This document shows, in pieces, positions 9,647 to 18,049 of a DNA stretch of 64,000 bases. The DNA comes from Candidatus Brachybacter algidus (GTDB taxonomy: Bacteria > Bacteroidota > Bacteroidia > Chitinophagales > Saprospiraceae): contig JADJSK010000013.1 of the NCBI GenBank assembly GCA_016711705.1, positions 62,001 to 126,000 on the forward strand, read 5' to 3'. How positions within the stretch are numbered: position 1 is the stretch's first letter; every line of letters starts with the position of its first letter. A model generated the notes under the pieces. The model did no database searches, was not told where the DNA came from, and was given only the letters and a program-made list of their open reading frames with translations. The translations under genes and the position numbers were made by a program.

Positions 9647-9985
9647 ATGAGAAAACAAAAAAACGATGCTATTTCGCTGAAAGGTGGGAAATCCGAAATG
9701 CACCTCGATTATACAGCTCTGCGTAAAGCCGTACTGGTATTGCGAGCTGTAAATCACAAATTAAGGCAGCGCATTATCGATCTTCTTGAGGAAGGCGATA
9801 ATATGACTGTCACAGATATTTATATTAAATTAAGGTTAGAACAATCTGTAGCTTCTCAACATTTGGCCATTTTGCGGAGGTCAGGTGTGGTGATAACAGA
9901 TCGTCAAGGCAAGTTTATCTACTATTCATTAGATAAAAATCGCTTGGCGCAGATTTCAAGGCTAGTTGAAGAGCTTGCAAATTAA
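9647..9985 (+). CDS. ArsR-type winged-helix transcriptional regulator (paralogue 1)
   Basis: A 112-residue DNA-binding protein. After a basic N-terminal tail, residues about 25-110 form an ArsR-type winged helix with recognition helix QSVASQHLAILRRSGVV and wing ITDRQGKFIYYSLD. It has no cysteines, so it lacks the classical ArsR/SmtB metal-sensing site and probably senses something else or acts constitutively. A second, clearly related regulator lies 252 nt downstream with its own terminator and promoter between them. No obvious target gene is adjacent, so its regulon is unknown. Confidence 0.85.
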   Translation: MRKQKNDAISLKGGKSEMHLDYTALRKAVLVLRAVNHKLRQRIIDLLEEGDNMTVTDIYIKLRLEQSVASQHLAILRRSGVVITDRQGKFIYYSLDKNRLAQISRLVEELAN

Positions 9986-10080
9986 ATTATTTAAAACATT
10001 GTAACTATTTGATATACAAATACTTAAACAATTTTAATTTAAGAATTACATTAAAGTCGCTCCTTAATTTAAAAATAAAT

Positions 10081-10114
10081 GCCATAATTTCAAAAAAATT
10101 ATGGCTTTTTTTTT
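10081..10114 (+). terminator. Rho-independent terminator after the first ArsR-like gene
   Basis: A perfect 10-bp stem, GCCATAATTT (10081-10090) with AAATTATGGC (10096-10105), a 5-nt loop, then nine T residues. It lies 96 nt after the stop at 9985. Confidence 0.85.
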
Positions 10115-10142
10115 GTAAAATAAAAAATTTGTTTCATTTTTG
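10112..10142 (+). promoter_or_regulatory. Promoter of the second ArsR-like gene
   Basis: TTTG (10112-10115), 19-nt spacer, then CATTTTTG (10135-10142), one mismatch from TAnnTTTG. The -33 element overlaps the T-tract of the preceding terminator. The leader to the ATG at 10238 would be about 90 nt. A 64-codon frame (10009-10203) overlapping the terminator and this promoter is not believable as a gene. Confidence 0.5.
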
Positions 10143-10237
10143 TACCACAAAGGTCGTAATAATGAAAGAAGAGCAGGTCAAACTACTTCTTTATCATCAT
10201 TAGATTTATTAAGAAACACTACAAAATATTATTTTAC

Positions 10238-10540
10238 ATGAAAAAGACTAAGGTTACAATTGACAATGAAAAACTACAAATTTCCTCAGAAATCCTTCGC
10301 GCTCTTGCACACCCTTTAAGACTAAAAATTCTGGAATTCATCGACAAATACCAGAATATCAATGTAAACAAGATTTACAATACGTTGAAAATCGAACAAT
10401 CCATTACTTCACAACATTTGCGCATTCTTAGAAAAAGTGGTGTCGTGATGACAGAAAAGACCGGTAAATATGTTCATTACAACATCGACTACGAAAAAGT
10501 AAACAAGGCGATGATCGCTGTAAACAACTATTACGCTTAA
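10238..10540 (+). CDS. ArsR-type winged-helix transcriptional regulator (paralogue 2)
   Basis: A 100-residue paralogue of the regulator at 9647-9985. It shares the core LRALAHPLRLKILEFID, recognition helix QSITSQHLRILRKSGVV and wing TEKTGKYVHYNID. Like its neighbour it contains no cysteine, so classical metal sensing is unlikely. The pair probably arose by tandem duplication. Separate transcription is indicated by the terminator and promoter between them. Target genes are unknown. Confidence 0.85.
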   Translation: MKKTKVTIDNEKLQISSEILRALAHPLRLKILEFIDKYQNINVNKIYNTLKIEQSITSQHLRILRKSGVVMTEKTGKYVHYNIDYEKVNKAMIAVNNYYA

Positions 10541-10699
10541 ATTATAATTATAGAGATAAAGAATACATTTTACAGTTTTCGTCCATTTGTGATAAACTTT
10601 AATAGCTAAAGAAATGATCGAACATGTTACCCACATTGATCTTTAAACTTATTTTATAGAAAGCAAGATATACTTTCGTCCCTCTTTCAACAATTATAG

Positions 10700-10729
10700 A
10701 TGGCCTGGAAATTGATTTTTTCAGGCCAT
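10700..10729 (+). terminator. Strong hairpin, terminator-like
   Basis: ATGGCCTGGAAA (10700-10711) pairs with TTTTCAGGCCAT (10718-10729), a 12-bp stem with one G-T wobble and a 6-nt loop, followed by a weak T-rich stretch. It is 160 nt after the second ArsR-like gene. A -7-like TACTTTCG at 10671-10678 lies just upstream, so it could instead end a very short independent transcript. Confidence 0.5.
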
Positions 10730-10784
10730 TTAGTTTCTATACGCTGCCGCTAGTTTTCAATAATATTAAAGTAAGTTTTTACCA

Positions 10785-11108
10785 ACGGTGGTGCGAGTTT
10801 TCAACTCGTGCTTTTCAAAGTCGGCTTTTTCTTAAATTTCAGCATTATTATCATACTTTCAGATTACTAAAAATGAAGTTCAACCCCTCCAGGGTTGGGA
10901 ATCGCTTATTAATGATCCACGGGTTGCACCCGAGGTTATTGAAGTTTAACCCCATTGCGGTTTGGAGAAAGGTTTGATGTTAAGAATATTGTAAGCTTGA
11001 ATAACGAATCGTCCTTGAAGGTTTTCTTCGAGTTTTCAATCAACGTTGACGCGAATTTCCAGCGCTGGCGTGAGTTTTTAACGCTGGCGCGAGTTTTTAA
11101 CTCGTGCC
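10785..11108. repeat. Cluster of short hairpin repeats in a 581-bp gene-free stretch
   Basis: Several small palindromes occur between the ArsR-like gene and sucB: GCGAGTTTTCAACTCGTGC near 10793-10811 and its near-copy GCGAGTTTTTAACTCGTGCC near 11089-11108, a related AGCGCTGGCGTGAGTTTTTA unit from about 11061, and CAACCC/GGGTTG (10881-10897) with a CCACGGGTTGCACCCG segment near 10918-10933. They resemble the intergenic palindrome families common in Bacteroidota. No ORF was found here. Confidence 0.7.
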
Positions 11109-11121
11109 AATACGGATAGAC

Positions 11122-12357
11122 CTATACCAACCCTATAAACATCAACATTGGATCTTCTAATATTTTCTTAACTCTCACTAAGAATGTTACTGATGAACTG
11201 CCATCGATGACTCTATGATCATAAGACATAGCCAGATACATCATCGGTCGTATTTCTACCTGATTATTAATAGCTACCGGTCGATTTATAATAGAATGCA
11301 TGCCCAATATGGCTGACTGTGGTTCATTAAGAATCGGTGTACTCATCATACTGCCGAATACTCCACCATTAGTGATGGTAAACGTTCCACCCTTCATTTC
11401 ATCCAGGGTTAATTTATTATTGCGTGCTTTGTCAGCAAGTGCTTTGATCTTCAATTCGATCTCATGTAGTTGAAGGCTCTCTACATTATGAACCGGAGGC
11501 ACTACAAGTCCTGTTGGCGTAGAAACTGCTATGGATATATCTGCATAGTCATGAAAAATGAAATTGTCTCCGTCGATACTAGCGTTGATCTCAGGCATTT
11601 CCATTAAAACAGTAGCGCAGGCTTTTGCAAATAATGACATATAGCCTAATTTAATGCCATATTTTGCTACAAAAGCTTCCTGGTACTTAACCCTCATGGC
11701 ATTAATGTTGGTAAGATCCACTTCATTAAAAGTGGTCAACATAGCCGTATTATTCTTAGCAGAAACCAATCGGCTTGCGATCGTCTTCCTCATTCTACTC
11801 ATCTTCTCTGTTCGTTCATTTCTCGAGAAAGCCGTTGCTGTTACTTTTTCACTCACAGCCTGTTCTTTTTGAACTTCAATTGCAGGTTTTTCAGCATTTA
11901 TGGCGTCATCTTTAGTGATGCGTCCATCTTTTCCGCTTCCTTTAACTGCGTCAGTATCGACACCCTTTTCAGCTAATATTTTTGAAGCCGCAGGTGATGG
12001 ACTGCCGACAGCATAACTACTTGACGTTTCAACTGCTTTGGCAAGTACTGCAGGTTTTTCAGCTGCAGGAGCTTCAGTTTTCGCTTCCTTAGTTTCTGCT
12101 TTTTCTTCTTTACCTGCGAATGAAGTATCGATTCTGGCTACCAGATCACCTATTTTAAGATCTTGACCTTCTTCTGCTGCGTAAATTAGTTTACCGGCTG
12201 CTTCTGCAGGAAATTCCAGTGTCGCCTTGTCAGATTCGAATTCACAGATAGGATCATCCAGATTGATAATTGAACCATTAGGTTTAAGCCATTGCGATAA
12301 GGTAACTTCATTAATAGATTCGCCGATAGTAGGGACTTTCATTTCTATGATACTCAT
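11122..12357 (-). CDS. sucB: Dihydrolipoyllysine succinyltransferase, E2 of 2-oxoglutarate dehydrogenase
   Basis: A 411-residue cytosolic 2-oxo acid dehydrogenase E2 transferring succinyl groups to CoA in the TCA cycle. The lipoyl domain (1-77) has the lipoylated Lys44 in EFESDKATLEF. A flexible Ala/Glu/Lys-rich linker precedes the E3-binding domain (about 120-155, GSPSPAASKILAEKGVD). The catalytic domain carries H381 and D385 in SYDHRVIDG. Residues around FNEVDLTNINAMR favour the succinyl over the pyruvate type. The E1 gene (sucA), often adjacent, is not in this window; flanking DNA is repeat-rich on one side and AT-rich on the other. Confidence 0.92.
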   Translation of the reverse strand: MSIIEMKVPTIGESINEVTLSQWLKPNGSIINLDDPICEFESDKATLEFPAEAAGKLIYAAEEGQDLKIGDLVARIDTSFAGKEEKAETKEAKTEAPAAEKPAVLAKAVETSSSYAVGSPSPAASKILAEKGVDTDAVKGSGKDGRITKDDAINAEKPAIEVQKEQAVSEKVTATAFSRNERTEKMSRMRKTIASRLVSAKNNTAMLTTFNEVDLTNINAMRVKYQEAFVAKYGIKLGYMSLFAKACATVLMEMPEINASIDGDNFIFHDYADISIAVSTPTGLVVPPVHNVESLQLHEIELKIKALADKARNNKLTLDEMKGGTFTITNGGVFGSMMSTPILNEPQSAILGMHSIINRPVAINNQVEIRPMMYLAMSYDHRVIDGSSSVTFLVRVKKILEDPMLMFIGLV

Positions 12358-12531
12358 AAGGACATTTTTAGATAAGTCTAAATATATATTTTAGTTGATT
12401 AAAAAATAATCAAGTTGCTAAGTTAGTGCTTTCTATTGTATCTAGCAATAGGTATAGAAATTGTTTATAAAATGAAGTAGTCTATAACTGTTTATATGTT
12501 TCCACTCGTATTCAACCTTACTAGCTGACAT

Positions 12532-12562
12532 AAAAAAAGGAGACAATCCTTTGAATGTCTCC
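12532..12562 (-). terminator. Rho-independent terminator of the 138-aa secreted protein gene
   Basis: On the minus strand, GGAGACA (12562-12556) and TGTCTCC (12545-12539) form a 7-bp stem followed by seven T residues (12538-12532). It ends about 77 nt after the stop of the gene at 12609-13025. Confidence 0.85.
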
Positions 12563-12608
12563 TCTCTTAGTTAAATCAAATAAGCAAAAATTTATATGTT
12601 TGAGGTGT

Positions 12609-13025
12609 TTATGACTTTTCTCCATTTATTGTGAACGACGTAGTCGTTTGTTTAGGGGTAGCAAGAATAAAAGGATCAATTACAGTTTGTGAAGGTTGTT
12701 TACCTATCGTGATCGGACCATACAATTTCAAAGGTTGGCCAAAAACTTGTACAGAGATCATATAATTTCCTTCTTTCAACTTATTAAAATGGTAGGTACC
12801 ATCCATAGCAGTCAATTCTGATACGACTACAGAATTGTCACTTGCATCAAGGACGCTAACCATTGCATCATCTACAATCTTTTTATTGTCATACATGACT
12901 CTTCCGGATAATTTTTGTTGTTGAGCCTCCATATAAAAAGGTAATAAAAAAATAAATGAAGCGATCACTGTGAAAAGAAGTGATTTAATAATTTTAACTG
13001 TGTTTAGATTTTTGTTTTGTTGCAT
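12609..13025 (-). CDS. Small secreted carboxypeptidase-regulatory-like (beta-sandwich) protein, paralogue 1
   Basis: A 138-residue protein with an N-terminal signal/anchor (about 13-34, ending MEAQQ) and one carboxypeptidase-regulatory/CnaB-like beta-sandwich: LSGRVMYDNKKIVDDAMVSV, then DGTYHFNKLKEGNYMISVQV and YGPITIGKQ. The domain normally acts as a structural or binding module at the cell surface; no catalytic residues are present. Its paralogue lies about 950 nt upstream (13979-14389). Each gene has its own strong terminator and sits in long gene-free DNA, so they are probably monocistronic. Function unknown. Confidence 0.75.
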   Translation of the reverse strand: MQQNKNLNTVKIIKSLLFTVIASFIFLLPFYMEAQQQKLSGRVMYDNKKIVDDAMVSVLDASDNSVVVSELTAMDGTYHFNKLKEGNYMISVQVFGQPLKLYGPITIGKQPSQTVIDPFILATPKQTTTSFTINGEKS

Positions 13026-13582
13026 GATATTTTTAATTTAAAAATGAATAAATACTTTGTAGTGCAAAGATATGTCTTTTATATAGTACTCTGTATTACA
13101 TAATACTATATGAAATCATATAAATTTTTTCTTATTTTGTACATATGATTGTCCTGCAACGCTTTCGAGGTTACAGGTTACTACAAATTCATTTTTATTT
13201 TAGATTAATGAATCGATATTTCCGATGAAAGAATGTCAAAAGAATGACCGTTTGAATAGAATTTGGAATTCTATGGGTGTCTGGATTAAAGGAATAATGA
13301 TCACGTTTACTGGAAGGATGATTTTCTTTTTATATTGGAATATCATTCCCGATAAATGCGTGCCCATAATAGTTTTCTGTTAATCTTAATATCGAATGCA
13401 GGGATATAAAAGTCTATCACTAAGCTTAGCTAGGGTCATTCAGTTCTCTAAAACTTTAATATGTAATTGGTTGATAAATGGAGTAAGTTTTGCTTAAATT
13501 ATTTTTATAAACATGGTATTATAACGCCAATCGACACCCCGGCTGTACTTTACTTCATCTTGTATTATTCAAGATTTCGTGA

Positions 13583-13640
13583 CGTTTCACTTCCATGAAA
13601 AGGTCGCTTTGGCACCTTTTCATGGTCGTTCACCCCTCTG
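13583..13640. repeat. Dispersed hairpin repeat, copy 1
   Basis: CCATGAAAAGGT (13593-13604) and ACCTTTTCATGG (13614-13625) form a perfect 12-bp stem around the loop CGCTTTGGC. The flanks CGTTTCACTT on the left and GTCGTTCACCC on the right recur in inverted orientation at 34352-34418. The 953-bp stretch 13026-13978 has no believable ORF and otherwise only this repeat and the terminator at 13896-13923. Confidence 0.8.
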
Positions 13641-13895
13641 CCAGATGAGAAGTTGCGACTTTTTTCTTCTCTTTTTATAAGTTATGATTTTCAGCATTAT
13701 ACACATGACGACAAAATAGAAGTGAACGACCCTGCTAAACTTAGAGGGATAGCCAAACGACTTTAAGCTTGATATTATACGACAAAGTATTGGTCAATAC
13801 AAGACTTCAGTTACGTATTGATAAAATTTGAAACATAGTGAATTCAGGATGATCCTAAGTTGTCGTATGTAGCATTGTTGAATGCTATGTCCATA

Positions 13896-13923
13896 AACAA
13901 AAAAAAGCACCCTTGCGGATGCT
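13896..13923 (-). terminator. Rho-independent terminator of the 136-aa secreted protein gene
   Basis: On the minus strand AGCATCC (13923-13917) pairs with GGGTGCT (13912-13906) around a GCAA tetraloop, with one wobble, followed by a run of T residues down to 13896 with one interruption. It follows the stop at 13979 by about 55 nt. Confidence 0.8.
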
Positions 13924-13978
13924 TCTTATTCTTATCAGATTATTAAAAATCTAATAATATCGTACTTACATTCAATGA

Positions 13979-14389
13979 TTAGCTGTTGAAAGCAGTTGAT
14001 TTAGTTACAACTTTAGCAGTTGCATTAGGCATATATACCGTTTTCAATACAAGATGCTCTTTCTTTTCACCGATTGTGATCGGGCCATATATTTTAGCAG
14101 GTTGATCCATTAATTGAATTGAGATAAAGTATTTACCTGATTTTAGTTCTTTAAATTTGAATGTGCCATCCACTTGACTTACCTCTGATGTGATCAAAGA
14201 TCTGTCAGTGATATCTAGTACACTAATTACAGCGTCGTCCACTGCAGTCTGATCTGCATACATGATTTTACCTGACATTTTAACTTCAGATGGAGCTGTT
14301 AAGAATGATGTACTAAGCAATAGAATTGCGATTAATGACAATGAAATGGTCAATAATAAGTTTGTGTTAGTTGTTGTTACCTTTTTCAT
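13979..14389 (-). CDS. Small secreted carboxypeptidase-regulatory-like (beta-sandwich) protein, paralogue 2
   Basis: A 136-residue paralogue of the protein at 12609-13025. A signal/anchor segment (about 11-31) precedes one beta-sandwich with the same landmarks: MSGKIMYADQTAVDDAVISV, DGTFKFKELKSGKYFISIQL and IYGPITIGEKK. The pattern VDDAxxSVLDxxDxS is conserved between the two, so both are under selection as proteins. It has its own terminator. Role unknown; a surface or periplasmic structural module is the most that can be inferred. Confidence 0.75.
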   Translation of the reverse strand: MKKVTTTNTNLLLTISLSLIAILLLSTSFLTAPSEVKMSGKIMYADQTAVDDAVISVLDITDRSLITSEVSQVDGTFKFKELKSGKYFISIQLMDQPAKIYGPITIGEKKEHLVLKTVYMPNATAKVVTKSTAFNS

Positions 14390-15122
14390 AACAAATATAA
14401 TTTTGTTTAGTGATTACTTTTGTAATGCAAAGATAATAACATTTGATCGACATTAGTTCATTTTTCGGCAAATATAATTTGGTCTATTGTCTAAAACATT
14501 GTAATACAGTATGATAGAGGACATATATTTTATTCTGTATACTAACTTTCTCGACGAAATAATGTATTTATTAATACAAATCATGCCAATTCAATAAAAT
14601 ACATTAAGATAATATAGTATATGTCGATTTTATAAAGTAGGGTGTTAGTATAATTAAAATAAATTGATCTTTTAAATTAACTATCAGTTATTTATAATGT
14701 ATAATTATTTCTAATAAAGAGATAGCGAGCTATTGAAGATATTTTAAGCAGATTCGATTATTCTGCTTATATGGGATACTTGCAATATTATATTTGGCAA
14801 TTAAAATCTGGACAAATATTTATAACTTTTTATTGGTCTTTATAGCTTATTAAGTCTGAAAAACGACCATTAAGCATAATTATTGTATAAAGTACACTAA
14901 GTGATTAAGGTAATAGAAAACTCTTGGGAATGTGAACATTATATTGAGGCATCAAGTCTCCGAGCCAGGCCAAATATTGATTATTAAATATCTGTTAGGT
15001 ACAACAATCTGATTTTTCCGACCTCGCTGCTCTTTGTCAGGAAAGCTTCTGATTTCCAACCTTAAGTTGTGAGAGAATATGGGTTTTATAAAAACCTTTT
15101 GGCTCCGATATTTGATTTAAAG
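14390..15122. other. 733-bp AT-rich gene-free stretch
   Basis: No believable ORF, RNA gene or strong hairpin was found. It contains the promoter region of the 136-aa secreted protein gene on its left, but no exact promoter match could be assigned. Confidence 0.6.
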
Positions 15123-15707
15123 TTATAGATCACTATATATAGAGGACCTTTCTATTTCCAGCCGGGCAGCATCAGGCATCAGATATTGAATAGATTTGCG
15201 TTCTTTGATCAATTGCCGGATGTGGGTGGATGATATGTCCAAAAGTGGAGCCTCTACAGAAGTAATATTAGGATGACTGGCTAAAGGCCCCAAGTCATAA
15301 CCAGGCCTTTTATAAACGTATATCTTATAATTTTCGATAAGAAGTTCACTATTCTTCCATTTAGGAAGTGTCGGTACATTATCTCCACCCATGATGAGAT
15401 AAAATATTTTATTAGGATACTTTTCTTTGAGATAAGTTAATGTATCGATGGTATAAGAAGGTTTGGGCATAGAAAATTCAATATCACTGACTGATAGCTT
15501 TGGATTATCTCCAATAGCAAGGTGAACGAGATTATATCTATCCCGATCCTTTGCAAGACTTTTTTTATCCTTAAATGGATTCTGCGGCGAGACGACCATC
15601 CACACCTGATCGAGATCAGTTTCATTGGCCATATGATTGGCTATGATAAGATGCCCTATATGAACAGGATTAAATGAACCAAAAAATAAACCGATGTGCT
15701 TATTCAT
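15123..15707 (-). CDS. nadD: Nicotinate-nucleotide adenylyltransferase
   Basis: A 194-residue nucleotidyltransferase that adenylates nicotinate mononucleotide in NAD synthesis. FFGSFNPVHIGHL (about 8-20) is the HxGH-containing nucleotide-binding loop, and DISSTHIRQLIKER near residue 157 is the second ATP-binding motif (ISSTxIR). The length is typical. It lies 12 nt after dnaN on the same strand and is probably co-transcribed with it. Confidence 0.93.
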   Translation of the reverse strand: MNKHIGLFFGSFNPVHIGHLIIANHMANETDLDQVWMVVSPQNPFKDKKSLAKDRDRYNLVHLAIGDNPKLSVSDIEFSMPKPSYTIDTLTYLKEKYPNKIFYLIMGGDNVPTLPKWKNSELLIENYKIYVYKRPGYDLGPLASHPNITSVEAPLLDISSTHIRQLIKERKSIQYLMPDAARLEIERSSIYSDL

Positions 15708-15719
15708 TTGGCTCTGATA

Positions 15720-16846
15720 TTAATCTTCTATTGACCTTTTGGTCATTACAGGCATGACAAGCATAAGAATATTCTCACCGATCTCGTCTTCCTTAGGAGT
15801 CAAAATTGCTGCTCTTGATGGTTGGGACAATGCTAGTCTGACTTCCTGTGCATCCAAATTGCTGAGTGAATCAATTAGGTATTTGGCATTATAAGTTAAT
15901 TCTAACGGATCATTCGTGTATTGACATTTCAAGACTTCTTTAGCTTCATTAGAGAAGTCAGCATCCAATGTGTCGATCTTCATTTCATTTTCAGCTACAT
16001 GGAATGAGGTCTGATATGTAGTTCTGTTGCCATATACTGTGATGCGTTTAAGCGATTGAAGCAATTCCAATCTATTGATGATGATTTCTTTGTCATTATT
16101 CAAAGGAATCACTGCATTATAGTTCGGAAATTTCTGATCGATCAGTTTGCAGTAAACTTTGTAATTTTTATATGCAAATAAAATCTGATTTCTCTCATAG
16201 CTGATGGTAATCGGAAGGTCATCATTGGCAATATGTTTCAAGATACTCACCACCTTTTTGGGATCACGAATGAAGCTTCATGGTCACCATTTTCATGAAA
16301 TAAAGTATATTTTACCAACTTATGTGCATCGGTAGCGGCTGCTACTATAGAATCCGGCTGTATAGTCACAGAAAGGCCGAGCATGTTGGTCTTCATTTCA
16401 TCAGTTGCAGCTGCGAAAACACAAGTATTCAAAGCTTTTATCAATCTATTGGCAGGAATGATAACCTGAGATTCTCCACTAATTTCTTTAATATTGGGAT
16501 AATCCTCTACATTGTTCGAACTTGACTTATATGTTCCGTAGGCTGAGATAAGGGATAGCCCTGATGTCTCTTCATCATACACCAGTTCAATCGGCTGTTC
16601 CGGAAGTTCACGTAGTGTACTAACTAAAATATCGCCCGGGAAAGCAAACTTGCCATTCTCAGAAGGCACTATGGAAGTTTCTGTCACGATGGTAAAGTCC
16701 AGATCAGTAGATGTGATGGTCAATTTATCTCCTTCGACAGTAAATAAAAAGTCCGCCAATATTGGATAAACCGGTTTGGAAGGTATAGCATTTAATCCTA
16801 CCTGTAACATTCTGTACAACTCTCCGGAAGAAATTCTCAAATTCAT
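15720..16846 (-). CDS. dnaN: DNA polymerase III sliding clamp (beta subunit), interrupted by a one-base frameshift
   Basis: Two overlapping frames together give a complete clamp of about 375 residues. Residues 1-199 (16846-16247) run from MNLRISSGELYRMLQ to FVIPKRW then stop. The -1 frame continues as KVVSILKHIANDDLPITISY to the C-terminus LMVMPVM at 15720. Joining gives VIPKKVVSILK, the usual sequence at this point of the clamp. The break lies in CCCAAAAAGG (minus strand, 16262-16253), where one extra A restores the frame. Because the gene is essential, a base-calling error is likeliest, although CCCAAAA in this phase is also a formal -1 slippery heptamer. nadD follows by 12 nt. Confidence 0.85.
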
Positions 16847-17032
16847 GTATAATACTTTTAATAAAGATCTATTATAATGCTTGTGACTTGCATGTCAAAG
16901 CTAATTTTGGAAGTGCGAAAGTAAGCAAAAGAAAAATTAAAAGGAAATATGCGCCTCAATTAATGGTTAATATAAGTCAATAGGCATTGCTCCTACTTTT
17001 CATAATTTCATACATTTGTTTTCAAGCCTAAA

Positions 17033-18022
17033 CTAAATCATCAATGCTGAAGACTTTTCTTTGTCCCACACTAATGCGCTTGCCCCTAAAATAGCTGCGT
17101 CAGCTTCAAATAACTCAGATACGATAATCTTAATTTTATTACGGAATAATGGAAGTAGATTGTGTTCGAAGGATTCCTTTGTAGGAGTTAACAAGATATC
17201 GCCGGCCTTAACAAGTCCTCCAAACAATATTATTGCTTCTGGAGATGTAAACATTGCAAAGTTTGCAAGTGCCATTCCTAGTATCTTCCCTGTATAAGCG
17301 TAAACTTCTTTAGACATAGCATCACCTTTCATGGCACACTCGTAGACAATTTTGCTACTGATCTCTTCTATAGGGTAAGCCTGTAATAAGGATTCTTCAT
17401 CTGACCTTTTCTCTACAAATTCTATGGCTGTCCTGGTCAAACCAGACGCACTTGCATACATTTCAAGACTACCATACAAGCCTGTTCCTGGGTGAAATCT
17501 TCCATCAGGAATGATGATGTTATGACCTAATTCACCTGCAAATCCATCGTGCCCATATATCAACTGACCATTAGCCACGATACCACTTCCAACACCTGTA
17601 CCCAGGGTGATCATGATAAAGTCCTTCATGTTTTTAGCAGCACCATAAGTCATCTCTCCAATAGCTGCAGCATTTGCATCATTGGTGAGTACGACATCAA
17701 GGCTGAACTTATCCTTCATCATTTGAGCCATAGGGATTACACCTTTCCATTCGAGGTTTGGCGCGTATTCAATGGTTCCTTTGTAAAAGTTTCCATTGGG
17801 AGCGCCCATTCCGATACCTTTGATGTGAGATATTCCACCAGCGTATTCGATAGCAGGTAAAACAGCTAAAAACAGTTCGTCAATGTAAGACTCAACTTCT
17901 TTATGATTGCTGGTTTTTATTGATCCTCTCTGGATAACTTTCCCCGCTCGATTGACTATGCCAAAAGCTGTATTGGTTCCCCCAATATCTATGCCTATAG
18001 CCAGATCATCACTATTTACCAT
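17033..18022 (-). CDS. ROK-family sugar kinase, probable glucokinase
   Basis: A 329-residue cytosolic kinase. The phosphate-binding motif GIDIGGTNTAFG is near residue 10, and the ROK signature MITLGTGVGSGIVANGQL leads to GELGHNIIIPDGR. The usual zinc-binding CxCGxxGCxE segment is replaced by RFHPGTGLYGSLE, with no cysteines. It lies 27 nt after the sugar transporter on the same strand, implying co-transcription and phosphorylation of the imported or hydrolysed sugar, most simply glucose. Sugar specificity is inferred from context. Confidence 0.85.
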   Translation of the reverse strand: MVNSDDLAIGIDIGGTNTAFGIVNRAGKVIQRGSIKTSNHKEVESYIDELFLAVLPAIEYAGGISHIKGIGMGAPNGNFYKGTIEYAPNLEWKGVIPMAQMMKDKFSLDVVLTNDANAAAIGEMTYGAAKNMKDFIMITLGTGVGSGIVANGQLIYGHDGFAGELGHNIIIPDGRFHPGTGLYGSLEMYASASGLTRTAIEFVEKRSDEESLLQAYPIEEISSKIVYECAMKGDAMSKEVYAYTGKILGMALANFAMFTSPEAIILFGGLVKAGDILLTPTKESFEHNLLPLFRNKIKIIVSELFEADAAILGASALVWDKEKSSALMI

Positions 18023-18049
18023 ACTAAATTTTCTTTCTGTGAATAAATC

